Of a DNA stretch of 11,655 nucleotides, positions 1 to 7,473 are shown piece by piece; position 1 is the first letter of the stretch, and every line of letters begins with the position of its first letter. A model generated the notes under the pieces. It was not told the origin of the DNA and ran no database searches. It saw only the letters and a list, made by a program, of their open reading frames with translations. The DNA is from Chloroflexota bacterium (GTDB lineage Bacteria > Chloroflexota > Limnocylindria > Limnocylindrales > CSP1-4), in contig JAOUEG010000034.1 in NCBI GenBank assembly GCA_029858845.1, positions 1 through 11,655 on the forward strand, written 5' to 3'. The translations under genes were made by a program, and so were the position numbers.

Positions 1-532
1 CGACGCGGACGAGCCGGGCGAATACCTCGACGGGCTGTCGCTGATCCAGGCGATGGTGGAGATCGGGCACCCGTTCGCGACGATCGGCAGCCCGGCCTAT
101 CCGCAGGGCCATCCGGACATCCCGGACGCCGCCCTGGCGCAGGCGCTGCGTGACAAGGCGCCGTACGTCGAGCACGTCACCACCCAGATGGATTTCGACA
201 CCAGGGCGATCGCCGCATGGGTGCGGGCGCGGCGCTCCGAGGGGTTCACCCCCGCCGTGGTGGTCGGGGTGCCCGGCGTGGCCGATCCGCAGAAGCTGCT
301 CAACATCGCCGCCCGGATCGGCGTCAAGGACGCCAGGCGGTTCCTGCTCAAGAACCTGCGGTTCGTGACCGGCCTCGCGAAATCCGGGGGCTTCTACAAG
401 CCGACGGGGTTCGTGGAGGGGATCGCCCCGATGCTGGCCGACCCGGCCGCGAACGTGACGGGGTTCCACCTGTACACGTTCAACGCCGTCGAGGCGACGG
501 AGGCGTGGCGCCAGGGGATGCTGGCGCGATGA
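1..532 (+). CDS. Methylenetetrahydrofolate reductase-like protein, C-terminal part (5' truncated by window)
   Basis: The reading frame is open from base 2 to the TGA at 530-532, so the 5' end lies outside the window; about 176 residues are visible. Recognisable MTHFR-family segments are GSPAYPQGHPDIP, then TQMDFD, then GVPGVADPQKLLNIA, and near the end GFHLYTFNAVEATEAW, which corresponds to the bacterial MetF C-terminal FHFYTLN motif. Family members reduce 5,10-methylene-THF to 5-methyl-THF with NAD(P)H for methionine synthesis and one-carbon flow, using a soluble TIM barrel. The visible part fits the second half of an approximately 290-300 residue barrel. The sequence is rather far from E. 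coli MetF, so a divergent or non-canonical MTHFR is possible and I give no gene symbol. The stop overlaps an ATG (ATGA at 529-532) that opens only a 15-codon frame. Confidence 0.8.
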   Translation, partial: DADEPGEYLDGLSLIQAMVEIGHPFATIGSPAYPQGHPDIPDAALAQALRDKAPYVEHVTTQMDFDTRAIAAWVRARRSEGFTPAVVVGVPGVADPQKLLNIAARIGVKDARRFLLKNLRFVTGLAKSGGFYKPTGFVEGIAPMLADPAANVTGFHLYTFNAVEATEAWRQGMLAR

Positions 533-598
533 GCCCGGAGGAGATGAGCTGCCGGGCGAGACCGCCGAGACGATGAGCTCCGAGGCGATGAGCCGCGG
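528..598 (+). repeat. Imperfect 44-bp tandem duplication carrying ATGAGC start-like units
   Basis: ATGAGC occurs four times in 65 bases, at 529, 544, 573 and 588. The spacing is 15, 29 and 15. Aligning 528-556 with 572-598 gives two copies that differ by four substitutions and one 1-base gap. The first copy keeps a purine-rich GGAGGAG directly before ATG 544; the second copy holds the likely DinB-family start. Because the period is 44, the two copies are in different frames. ATG 529 and ATG 544 share a frame that ends at TGA 574-576, overlapping ATG 573. The simplest reading is a recent slippage-type duplication of a translation-start region. Confidence 0.6.
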
Positions 599-1043
599 GA
601 CCCTGATCGCCGCGCTCGCCGAGGTCCCGCGCCGACTCGGGGAGGCAGCCCGCCCAGGGACCACGTGGGCGGCGCCGCCGGGCGAGTGGGGCCCGAACGA
701 GGTCGTTCGCCATCTGATCGCGGTCGAGACGGACGTCCACCAGGCCCGCCTCGCCGATCTCGCTGCCGACCCTGGACCGCACTGGGATTGGGTCGAGCCG
801 GCGCCGTGGTCCGGCGAGCCGGGACTCGGGCTGGAGGACCTGCTCACCCGCTTCGAAGCGCTTCGTGCGGCGACCCTGACGATCGTGACGGTGCTCGATG
901 AGACCGGCTGGGCGCGGACCGGGACCCATGCGCGTCTCGGCGTCTGGGATGTGGCCGCGCTGCTGCGCAACGCCCTCGAGCACGACGAGCAGCACCTCGC
1001 GGGGCTGGCAATCGGTCGGCGGGACGAACCGCGGTCAGAATGA
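573..1043 (+). CDS. DinB-family (DinB_2) metal-binding protein
   Basis: A 156-residue protein of DinB/YfiT-like four-helix-bundle type. Characteristic features are GEWGPNEVVRHLI near residues 37-49 and the C-terminal EHDEQHLAGL. H47, H137 and H141 form the expected three-histidine metal site, with the last two spaced H-x3-H. Family members are soluble divalent-metal proteins. Many are uncharacterised; others are thiol-dependent S-transferases using bacillithiol, mycothiol or glutathione. The substrate cannot be read from the sequence. I chose ATG 573 because it overlaps the TGA of a short upstream frame; in-frame ATG 588 is a real alternative that would remove five residues. No good Shine-Dalgarno precedes 573. 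It follows the MTHFR-like gene by 40 bases and may share its transcript. A second 156-residue DinB protein is encoded on the other strand at 2836-3306. Confidence 0.8.
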   Translation: MSSEAMSRGTLIAALAEVPRRLGEAARPGTTWAAPPGEWGPNEVVRHLIAVETDVHQARLADLAADPGPHWDWVEPAPWSGEPGLGLEDLLTRFEALRAATLTIVTVLDETGWARTGTHARLGVWDVAALLRNALEHDEQHLAGLAIGRRDEPRSE

Positions 1044-1044
1044 C

Positions 1045-1072
1045 CGAACCTGACGACCACCACGGTCGTCAT
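1045..1072 (+). promoter_or_regulatory. Candidate ECF-sigma promoter overlapping a perfect inverted repeat
   Basis: CGAACC at 1045-1050 is followed after exactly 16 bases by CGTCAT at 1067-1072. This matches the general ECF promoter pattern of an AAC-containing -35 and a CGTC -10 about 16-17 bases apart. Transcription would start near 1078-1080, leaving about 22 bases of leader before the sigma factor ATG at 1102. The spacer and -10 lie inside a perfect inverted repeat, TGACGACC (1051-1058) and GGTCGTCA (1064-1071), with a 5-base centre. That repeat could instead be a weak terminator for the DinB-family gene ending at 1043, although no T-tract follows it. Autoregulation by the adjacent sigma factor is inferred. 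Confidence 0.55.
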
Positions 1073-1101
1073 ACGGGCATGCGGGTATCGAGCGACCGGC
1101 C

Positions 1102-1656
1102 ATGGAACTGATCGAGGACCTCGGCGAGGTCGTCGGGTCGAGCGATGACGGCCTGATCGCCCGCGCGCGCGCCGGCGATACCGAGGCGTTCGGCGCCCTG
1201 GTCGCGCCGCGCCTGGCCCGGTCGGTCCGGATGGCGCAGGCCATCCTCGCGAGCGAGGCCGACGCGCTCGACGTCGTCCAGGAGACGTTCTTGAGCGTAT
1301 GGGTCCACCTTGCGGACCTCCGCGATCCGTCTCGCTTCGACGCCTGGCTCAACCAGACGCTCGCGAATCGCTCCCGCGACGCACTGCGTCGGCGCAGCCG
1401 GGTCCGCGAGATCCCCGTCGAGGACGTCGACGTGGCCCGCCCGGACCCATCGATCGCGAGTCTCGAGCGGACCGCGCTCCTGGCGGCCTTCGACCGGCTC
1501 TCCGTTCCGGACCGGCAGATCCTCGTCCTGCGGCACCTCGAGGGACTGTCGACCGAGCAGGTCGCCGGTCGCCTCGGGATCCCGGTCGGGACCGTCAAGT
1601 CGCGGATGTACGCCGCACGTCGCGCGCTCGAGCGCGCCCTGGAGACCCAGCGATGA
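1102..1656 (+). CDS. ECF-type RNA polymerase sigma factor (sigma-70 family)
   Basis: At 184 residues it has the usual size of an ECF sigma factor with only regions 2 and 4. Region 2 spans about residues 17-92 and includes DALDVVQETFLSVW (55-67), the core-binding and -10 recognition segment. Region 4 spans about residues 125-175, with DRLSVPDRQILVLRHLEGLS leading into the helix-turn-helix TEQVAGRLGIPVGTVKSRMYAARRAL. There is no C-terminal extension. It would direct RNA polymerase to a small regulon in response to a signal relayed by its partner. Its stop overlaps the start of the next gene (ATGA, 1653-1656), the usual sigma/anti-sigma arrangement. ATG 1102 fits the candidate promoter at 1045-1072; no clear Shine-Dalgarno is visible. 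Confidence 0.93.
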   Translation: MELIEDLGEVVGSSDDGLIARARAGDTEAFGALVAPRLARSVRMAQAILASEADALDVVQETFLSVWVHLADLRDPSRFDAWLNQTLANRSRDALRRRSRVREIPVEDVDVARPDPSIASLERTALLAAFDRLSVPDRQILVLRHLEGLSTEQVAGRLGIPVGTVKSRMYAARRALERALETQR

Positions 1657-2828
1657 CCATTCCCGACCAGCACCCCATCGATGCGCGGCTGGCCGAAGCC
1701 CTGCGCGAGCGGACGCGCGTCGCCGACGCCGAGCTCGACCAGTTGTGGCGGACGATCGTGCGCGCCGCCGAGACACACCCACAGCGTGGTGCCGGGCGCT
1801 GGCCGGTCGTCCATCTCGGGCGGCGGCCATGGCTGCTGGCCGCCGCCGCCCTGCTGGCCGTCGGCGCCGTCGGCATGACGCTCCTCATGGCGGGTGGTCC
1901 GGGGCCCGACCCGCTGAGCGTCGGGCCCCACAACGGGCCGATCTACGTGACCGGGGATGTCGGAGAGGGCTGGCTCACGGTGGATCTGGCCGATGGCGCC
2001 GTAGAGCGCGCCCGCGGCATGGAGCATGTGATCGCCAACGGCCAACGCCTCTCGGATACGAGCTGGTCGCCGGATGGCAGCCGCCTTGCGTATGTCGTGG
2101 GCGACGTAGGCGACGTGTTCGTGGTCGACATCCCGGGCGGCTCGCCGGTGCGGATCGCCGACTGCGTTGCGCTCTATCGGTGTGGCGTGGCCTGGTCGCC
2201 CGATGGGACCCGGATCGCCGTCTCGGACGGTGGTCGGGTGGACCTGGTCGATCCCGACGGCCTCGTCGAGGCGTCCTTCCGGATCGACGCCGGCCGCCAC
2301 GTCACCCAGCCGGCCTGGAGCCCCGCCGGCGACTGGATCGCCTACGTCAGCATTACGGCGTCCGACGACTGGGCCGTATGGGCGATCCGGCCGGATGGGA
2401 CGGACGACCATCAGGTCTCCGCGGCCGCCGAGCCCGGGATGATCGCGCTGGATCCGGCGTGGTCGCCGGACGGGACGCGGGTCTTCTATCTGGGCCAGGC
2501 CCGCCACGCCGGTCCCCGTCCCAATGCGGCTCGAGGCGGTGGCGACGACACACCGGACCTGCAGGTCCTGTCCGTCGCCGTGAGCGGACGCGAGGAAGAA
2601 CCGGTGCTCGTCGACGTGGTCGGCCGATGCTGGTGCATCAACTTCGGGCCAAGCTTCGCCGTCGCGCCGGACGGGAGCGCCTTCCTCGTCGCCACACAGG
2701 CGATGCCCGTCGCCGACGGCGTGGGCGCACAGGACGGCCTGTTCCTCATCGACGCCGGAACCCTGGAGGCACGCTTCCTTGGACCCGGCCCCGTCAACAG
2801 CCGGGTCACCTGGGCACCGCGACCCTGA
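1653..2828 (+). CDS. Membrane-anchored TolB-like beta-propeller protein, probable anti-sigma partner
   Basis: A 391-residue protein in three parts. Residues 1-58 are a hydrophilic, charged, probably helical cytosolic segment. Residues 59-81 form one membrane span (WLLAAAALLAVGAVGMTLLM). The rest is an extracytoplasmic propeller with PD40/TolB-type repeats: WSPDGSRLAYV near 138, WSPDGTRIAV near 181, WSPAGDWIAYV near 222 and WSPDGTRVFYL near 270, plus a weaker APDGSAFLV near 338. Four cysteines (C171, C177, C327, C329) sit in the outer domain and could form disulfides. I do not see a zinc anti-sigma H-x3-C-x2-C motif in the N-terminus, so the anti-sigma role is inferred from topology and the 4-base overlap with the sigma gene. 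ATG 1653 is chosen for that overlap, although the frame is open further upstream inside the sigma gene. It ends 7 bases from the convergent DinB gene. Confidence 0.85.
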   Translation: MTIPDQHPIDARLAEALRERTRVADAELDQLWRTIVRAAETHPQRGAGRWPVVHLGRRPWLLAAAALLAVGAVGMTLLMAGGPGPDPLSVGPHNGPIYVTGDVGEGWLTVDLADGAVERARGMEHVIANGQRLSDTSWSPDGSRLAYVVGDVGDVFVVDIPGGSPVRIADCVALYRCGVAWSPDGTRIAVSDGGRVDLVDPDGLVEASFRIDAGRHVTQPAWSPAGDWIAYVSITASDDWAVWAIRPDGTDDHQVSAAAEPGMIALDPAWSPDGTRVFYLGQARHAGPRPNAARGGGDDTPDLQVLSVAVSGREEEPVLVDVVGRCWCINFGPSFAVAPDGSAFLVATQAMPVADGVGAQDGLFLIDAGTLEARFLGPGPVNSRVTWAPRP

Positions 2829-2835
2829 TCGGTCG

Positions 2836-3306
2836 TCAGCCCTCGCCGCGGCGTGCCCGGCGGATCTGGTCGGCGTGGTCGTGGCTGTGCTCGCTGTAGA
2901 TCTCCAGCCAGCGCTCCACGGAGTACGCTCCACCTTCCGTGTGGGTCCCGGTACGGGACCACTCCTCGTCGGATAGGGACCGCAGCAGGTCGAAGCTGGA
3001 GGCCCGGACCGCGCGAACCACGGCGAGGGAGGCCTCGATCGCCCGATCGTAGTGGAGGCGCCGCGCCCACTCGGGCTCGTCGTAGCCCTGGATGACCGGT
3101 TCGTCCTCGGCGAGCAGGCGACGGAGGCGGACGTAGGCCATCGCCTCGCTGTCGGCCACGTGATGGGCGATCTCGCGAGCCGTCCATTCGCCGGACCGGG
3201 GTCGGCGGTCAAGCTCGGCCGGCGTGATACCGGCGAGGGCGTCCGCGACGGCGTCGGCCCCCGACGCGTAGCGGGCCAGCAGATCCTCGCGATCCGTCGT
3301 GCTCAC
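2836..3306 (-). CDS. DinB-family (DinB_2) metal-binding protein, second copy
   Basis: A 156-residue protein from a GTG start at 3306. DinB features are SGEWTAREIAHHVADSE (residues 38-54), a central long helix, and SEHSHDHADQI near the C-terminus. Likely metal ligands are H49, H140 and H144, the same three-histidine layout as in the protein at 573-1043. The reading frame stays open upstream to 3603, inside the glycosyltransferase gene. GTG 3306 is preferred because the residues from there (VSTTDREDLLARYASG) match the normal first helix of the family. It lies 34 bases after the glycosyltransferase stop and is probably cotranscribed with it. No strong ribosome site is adjacent; a GGAGG lies about 20 bases upstream, too far to be ideal. 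Substrate unknown; a thiol S-transferase role is possible for this family. Confidence 0.82.
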   Translation of the reverse strand: MSTTDREDLLARYASGADAVADALAGITPAELDRRPRSGEWTAREIAHHVADSEAMAYVRLRRLLAEDEPVIQGYDEPEWARRLHYDRAIEASLAVVRAVRASSFDLLRSLSDEEWSRTGTHTEGGAYSVERWLEIYSEHSHDHADQIRRARRGEG

Positions 3307-3340
3307 GAGCGAGAGCGTAGCAAGGTCCCTCCGCCGCGAC

Positions 3341-4507
3341 TCATCCCGCCAGCGCCTCGATCCGGTCCAGGGCGACCTCGGGGCCGGGCATCGCGGCGAC
3401 CTCGGCGGCGACCCGGGCGGCCCGGGACCGGTAACCGGGATCGGCGACCACGATATCGATGGCATTGCGCACGGCGCCGGTGCTGACGCCGTCCAGCGGG
3501 ACGACCTGCGCGACACCGGCGGCTTCGCAGCGGTCGGCGTTGTCCGGCTGGTCCGCCGCGAGTGGCACGATGACCATCGGGCACCCGACAGCGAGCGCGG
3601 CAAGCATCGTCCCGGACCCGCCGTGGAAGGCGACCAGATCCGCGTGCGGTAGCAACGCGGACATGGGCACGTAGGACCTCACCGTGACACCGGCCGGGGC
3701 GTCGGGCCAGGAGGCGGGATCCGCCCCGAGCGCGACGACCACGTGCGCGCCGGCGGCCACAGCCCCGTCGACCAGGGCCTGCAGGACGGCCCGCTCGCCG
3801 GCATTGATCGTCCCGAGCGTGACCGCGACGCGCGGCCGGCCATCGGCCGGCGGAAAGGGATCGGCATCATCCCCGGCGCCATCGTGCCGATCATCCGCAA
3901 CCGGCCGAAGGTCGGCGGTTCCAGCGGGGTACGGCTCGGCCGGGTCCCGTACCGCCGGGGGCCGGGTCGCGAAGAAGACCATGCCGTGCAGGTCGTCGAG
4001 ATCAGGGTCGGCGGCGAGACCGTGCCCGGCTCGGAGGGCGTTGAGCGGCTCCCCGGCCAGCGCCCGCATCCGGGGTCGCCAGGCCGTGGTCTGGATCGTT
4101 GCGTGCGGGATGGAGCCGCGGTCGGCTGCGATCCAGGCGCCGAAGGCCATGTCCTCCCGGACGATGACATCGGGGCGCCAGCGGCTCACCAGGTCCACGA
4201 TGCCATCCGCCATCCCGGCGGCGATCGCTCCGCAGAATGCCTGCCGGAAGATGAGCACGGCGCGTCGCCGACCCGTCACGTCAAGCACGCCCTTGATCCG
4301 CGAGGCCGCGTCGCCGATCGTGGCCGGTCCCATCGCCGCGAAGCCGATCCCCGCAGCCGAGGCGATCGGCTCGAGGCTCTGGCCACCGACGATCACGACG
4401 TCGTGACCCCTGGACGCGGCCGTCCGTGCGAACGGCAGGAGCGGTAGGAGATGCCCCACACCGGGGCTGCTCGCCAGGAGGATGCGCATCGGCGCAGTCT
4501 GCGCCAT
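3341..4507 (-). CDS. GT1-family glycosyltransferase (UDP-glycosyltransferase / macrolide GT-like)
   Basis: A 388-residue GT-B fold enzyme. The N-terminal acceptor domain begins MRILLASSPGVGHLLPLLPFA; H19 matches the catalytic histidine position of GT1 enzymes, and D119 in VREDM may be its partner. The C-terminal nucleotide-sugar domain carries VAVTLGTIN (227-235), HGGSGTMLAALAVGCPMVIVP (295-315) and DQPDNADRCEAAGVA (319-333), the donor-binding signature shared by macrolide and flavonoid-type GT1 enzymes. It would transfer a sugar from an NDP-sugar to a small lipophilic acceptor; neither donor nor acceptor can be read here. Residues about 196-224 form a low-complexity, Asp/Pro-rich linker. ATG 4507 is the longest reasonable start; ATG 4489 (MRILLASS) matches family N-termini better and is an equally good choice. 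It is divergent from the Rrf2 gene and followed by the DinB gene. No polyketide or other pathway genes are in view. Confidence 0.88.
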   Translation of the reverse strand: MAQTAPMRILLASSPGVGHLLPLLPFARTAASRGHDVVIVGGQSLEPIASAAGIGFAAMGPATIGDAASRIKGVLDVTGRRRAVLIFRQAFCGAIAAGMADGIVDLVSRWRPDVIVREDMAFGAWIAADRGSIPHATIQTTAWRPRMRALAGEPLNALRAGHGLAADPDLDDLHGMVFFATRPPAVRDPAEPYPAGTADLRPVADDRHDGAGDDADPFPPADGRPRVAVTLGTINAGERAVLQALVDGAVAAGAHVVVALGADPASWPDAPAGVTVRSYVPMSALLPHADLVAFHGGSGTMLAALAVGCPMVIVPLAADQPDNADRCEAAGVAQVVPLDGVSTGAVRNAIDIVVADPGYRSRAARVAAEVAAMPGPEVALDRIEALAG

Positions 4508-4571
4508 CGGGGAGGGAGCCGCGCGGCGCCCCGCCCCGGTCCCGCCATGCGTCGACGACCGTGCTCCAGCG

Positions 4572-4600
4572 TTGACGCCGTCCGTCCGCGCCCCTAGACT
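4572..4600 (+). promoter_or_regulatory. Sigma70-type promoter of the Rrf2-sufC-sufS operon
   Basis: TTGACG at 4572-4577 and TAGACT at 4595-4600 are separated by exactly 17 bases, a close match to a housekeeping -35/-10 pair with optimal spacing. The expected start point is near 4606-4608, about 22 bases before the ATG at 4629. That start point falls inside the palindrome at 4603-4627. In a GC-rich genome such a well-spaced pair directly upstream of a regulator is unlikely to be accidental, but it has not been tested. Confidence 0.65.
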
Positions 4601-4602
4601 CC

Positions 4603-4627
4603 ATATCCGACGAATTCACTCGGATAT
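4603..4627. promoter_or_regulatory. IscR/Rrf2-type operator palindrome over the transcription start
   Basis: A perfect inverted repeat: ATATCCGA (4603-4610) and TCGGATAT (4620-4627) around a 9-base AT-richer centre, 25 bp in all. E. coli IscR type 1 sites are also 25 bp, with ATA at one end, TAT at the other and GAC..GTC-like inner parts. From my memory of that consensus I count 21 of 25 positions compatible. The site begins three bases after the -10 element and ends one base before the Rrf2 ATG, a position where a bound repressor would block initiation. This supports negative autoregulation by the Rrf2 protein. Formation of an RNA hairpin near the start codon is an alternative. Confidence 0.65.
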
Positions 4628-4628
4628 C

Positions 4629-5170
4629 ATGGGAATCACGACCCTGACGACCGCCACGCTCCCGCAGACCCCGCGGCCCATCTACCACGGCTCCGGTGCC
4701 GTCTCGTTCTCCACCAAGGGCGAGTACGGCGTGCGCCTGATGGTCCATCTCGCCCGCCACCACGGGAGCGGTCCGGCGAGTCTTGCCGGCATTGCGGCGG
4801 AGGAGGACCTGCCCCGGGCGTACCTGGAGCAGCTCGTCGTCAACCTCCGCGAATCCGGGCTGGTCGTGTCGACCCGTGGCGCCCACGGCGGCTACGAGCT
4901 TTCTCGTCCGCCGGAGGCGATGACCATGGGCGAGGTCCTCCGCGCCCTGGAGGGACCCATCGCCCCGATGGTCTGCGCGAGCGACGACCCCGAGCACGCC
5001 ATCACCTGCGACCGATCCGCCCGCTGCACGGTCAATGTGCTGTGGGTGCGCGTCCGGGACGCCGTCACCGGCGCCCTCGACTCCATGACCCTGGCTGACC
5101 TCGTGCCCCCGCGCGCGGTCACCCCCGACGACGTCGCCCGCGACGACCATGACGGAGCTATGCCACCACC

Positions 5171-5174
<4 letters not shown>
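4629..5174 (+). CDS. Rrf2-family Fe-S-type transcriptional regulator of the SUF operon (IscR/SufR-like)
   Basis: A 181-residue protein. The Rrf2 winged helix runs from about residue 25 (VSFSTKGEYGVRLMVHLA) through the recognition helix (LPRAYLEQLVVNLRESGLV) to the wing (STRGAHGGYELSRPPEAMTMGEVLRALEG). Three cysteines, C116, C127 and C133, occupy the cluster-ligand loop as C-x10-C-x5-C. The position equivalent to IscR His107 (C-x2-H-x-L-W in IscR) is Asn136 here (CTVNVLW). A [2Fe-2S] or [4Fe-4S] sensor is therefore likely, with ligation different from E. coli IscR. There are about 24 extra residues before the usual N-terminus. No later ATG, GTG or TTG fits, and ATG 4629 lies just after the promoter and palindrome, so I keep it. 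Its stop overlaps the GTG start of sufC, indicating translational coupling and control of Fe-S assembly genes. Confidence 0.9.
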
Positions 5175-6085
<911 letters not shown>

Positions 6086-6109
6086 GCGGGCGCACGGAGC
6101 CGACCACCG

Positions 6110-7375
6110 ATGGCCGTCGAGACGAGCGAACCGCGGGTACCCCGGGTGTTGGACCCCGTCGCCCTCCGAGCGGACTTCCCGATCCTGCGGCAGGCGGTCC
6201 ACGGCCGTCCGCTGACCTACCTCGATTCGGCTGCGACCAGTCAGAAGCCGCAGGTGGTCATCGATGCCGTCGCGGACTACTACCGCGACTACAACGCGAA
6301 CGTCCACCGCGGCATCTATCAGATCGCGGAGCAGGCGACCGCCGCCTACGAAGCAGCCCGAGCGCAGGTCGCGCGGTTCATCAACGCCCCGCACAGCCGC
6401 GAGGTCGTCTTCGCCCGCAACGCGACCGAGGCGATCAACCTCGTCGCGTACAGCTGGGGCCGTCGGAACATCGGCCGGGGCGATCAGATCATCCTGACCG
6501 AGATGGAGCACCACGCGAATCTCGTGCCGTGGCAGCTGCTCGTCCAGGAAGTGGATGGGGATCTCGAGTTCATCCCGATCACGGATGAGGGGATCCTGCG
6601 TCTCGATGTGTTCGAGGTCCTCCTGCGGTTGCGCCCGAAGCTCGTCGCCTTCACCCACGTCTCCAACACCCTTGGCACGATCAATCCCGTGCGCGAGATG
6701 GTCGAGATGGCGCACGCCGTGGGCGCGCTCGTGCTGGTCGATGGGGCGCAGGCCGTCCCGCACAGCCCGGTGGACGTCCAGGCGCTCGGCGCCGACTTCT
6801 ACGCCTTCAGCGGGCACAAGATGCTGGGCCCGATGGGCTCAGGGGCTTTGTGGGCGCGGACCGAGCTGCTCGAGGCGATGCCGCCGTTCCTGTCCGGCGG
6901 CGAGATGATCCGCGAGGTCCACCTCCGGCGGAGCGAATTCAACGACGTCCCCTGGAAATTCGAGGCGGGAACGCCGGCCGTGGGCGACGCCATCGGTCTC
7001 GGAGTGGCCACGGAGTACCTCCTGGACGTCGGTATGGATGCCGTCCGGGCGCACGAGCGCGAGCTCGTCGCCTATGCCCTGGACGTGCTGCCGCGTGAGG
7101 TGCCCGGCATCGAGCTGTACGGGCCACTTGATCCCGATGTCCGCGCCGGGGTCGTGTCATTCAACCTGCCGGACGTCCATCCACACGACGTCGCCCAGGT
7201 CCTGGATCGCCACGGGATCGCCGTGCGGGCCGGGCACCACTGCACCATGCCGCTCCACGAGCGACTGGACCTGTCCGCGACCGTGCGCGCCTCGTTCAGC
7301 GTCTACTCCACGACGGCGGACATCGACGTCCTGGTCGCCGGCCTCAAGGACGTCCAGCGGGTCTTCGCCGGCTGA
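6110..7375 (+). CDS. sufS: SufS, group II cysteine desulfurase
   Basis: 421 residues, normal for SufS (about 405-420). PLP-binding features are H135 in EMEHHAN (ring stacking), D211 in VDGAQAVPH, and K237 in FSGHKMLGPMGSG, which forms the internal aldimine. The catalytic cysteine is C378 in RAGHHCTMPLHERLDL, followed by the conserved arginine R393 in ATVRASFSVY. The enzyme removes sulfur from cysteine as a persulfide for Fe-S assembly in the cytosol. The short active-site loop and this motif are typical of SufS/CsdA rather than IscS. GGAG at 6096-6099 gives a usable ribosome site ten bases before ATG 6110. The usual sulfur acceptor gene (sufU or sufE) is not downstream; a channel gene follows instead. 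Confidence 0.95.
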   Translation: MAVETSEPRVPRVLDPVALRADFPILRQAVHGRPLTYLDSAATSQKPQVVIDAVADYYRDYNANVHRGIYQIAEQATAAYEAARAQVARFINAPHSREVVFARNATEAINLVAYSWGRRNIGRGDQIILTEMEHHANLVPWQLLVQEVDGDLEFIPITDEGILRLDVFEVLLRLRPKLVAFTHVSNTLGTINPVREMVEMAHAVGALVLVDGAQAVPHSPVDVQALGADFYAFSGHKMLGPMGSGALWARTELLEAMPPFLSGGEMIREVHLRRSEFNDVPWKFEAGTPAVGDAIGLGVATEYLLDVGMDAVRAHERELVAYALDVLPREVPGIELYGPLDPDVRAGVVSFNLPDVHPHDVAQVLDRHGIAVRAGHHCTMPLHERLDLSATVRASFSVYSTTADIDVLVAGLKDVQRVFAG

Positions 7376-7415
7376 CCAAGCTCGGCGATCGCGCCGCCCC
7401 GCCACTCCATCGTGG

Positions 7416-7445
7416 ATCGCCGGCGATACCATCGTTGCGAACGAT
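7416..7445. promoter_or_regulatory. Two adjacent perfect palindromes between sufS and the channel gene
   Basis: The 98-base gap holds ATCGCCGGCGAT (7416-7427, no spacer) and ATCGTT-GCG-AACGAT (7431-7445). Neither is followed by a T-run, so they are not classical terminators. Their place 29-58 bases before the likely ATG at 7474 suggests an operator or promoter region for the channel gene, or a folded end of the suf transcript. No convincing -35/-10 pair is visible. Confidence 0.35.
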
Positions 7446-7473
7446 CTGATCCGTGCGTCGCTACGGAGGGAGC

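Noticed and set aside
2821..2842. Bidirectional terminator between the convergent propeller and DinB genes
   Set aside because: Only 7 bases separate the stop codons and the visible stem has just 4 bp (CTGA/TCAG), essentially made by the two stop codons.
1035..3212. Very long minus-strand open frame (over 700 codons) opposite the sigma and propeller genes
   Set aside because: It is Arg/Pro/Gly-rich with no recognisable domain and is antisense to two clear genes. Long spurious frames are expected in about 70% GC DNA.
4482..4628. Upstream extension of the Rrf2 frame to an ATG at 4482
   Set aside because: It would run through the promoter and palindrome and overlap the divergent glycosyltransferase start; the added residues look non-coding. 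ATG 4629 is preferred.
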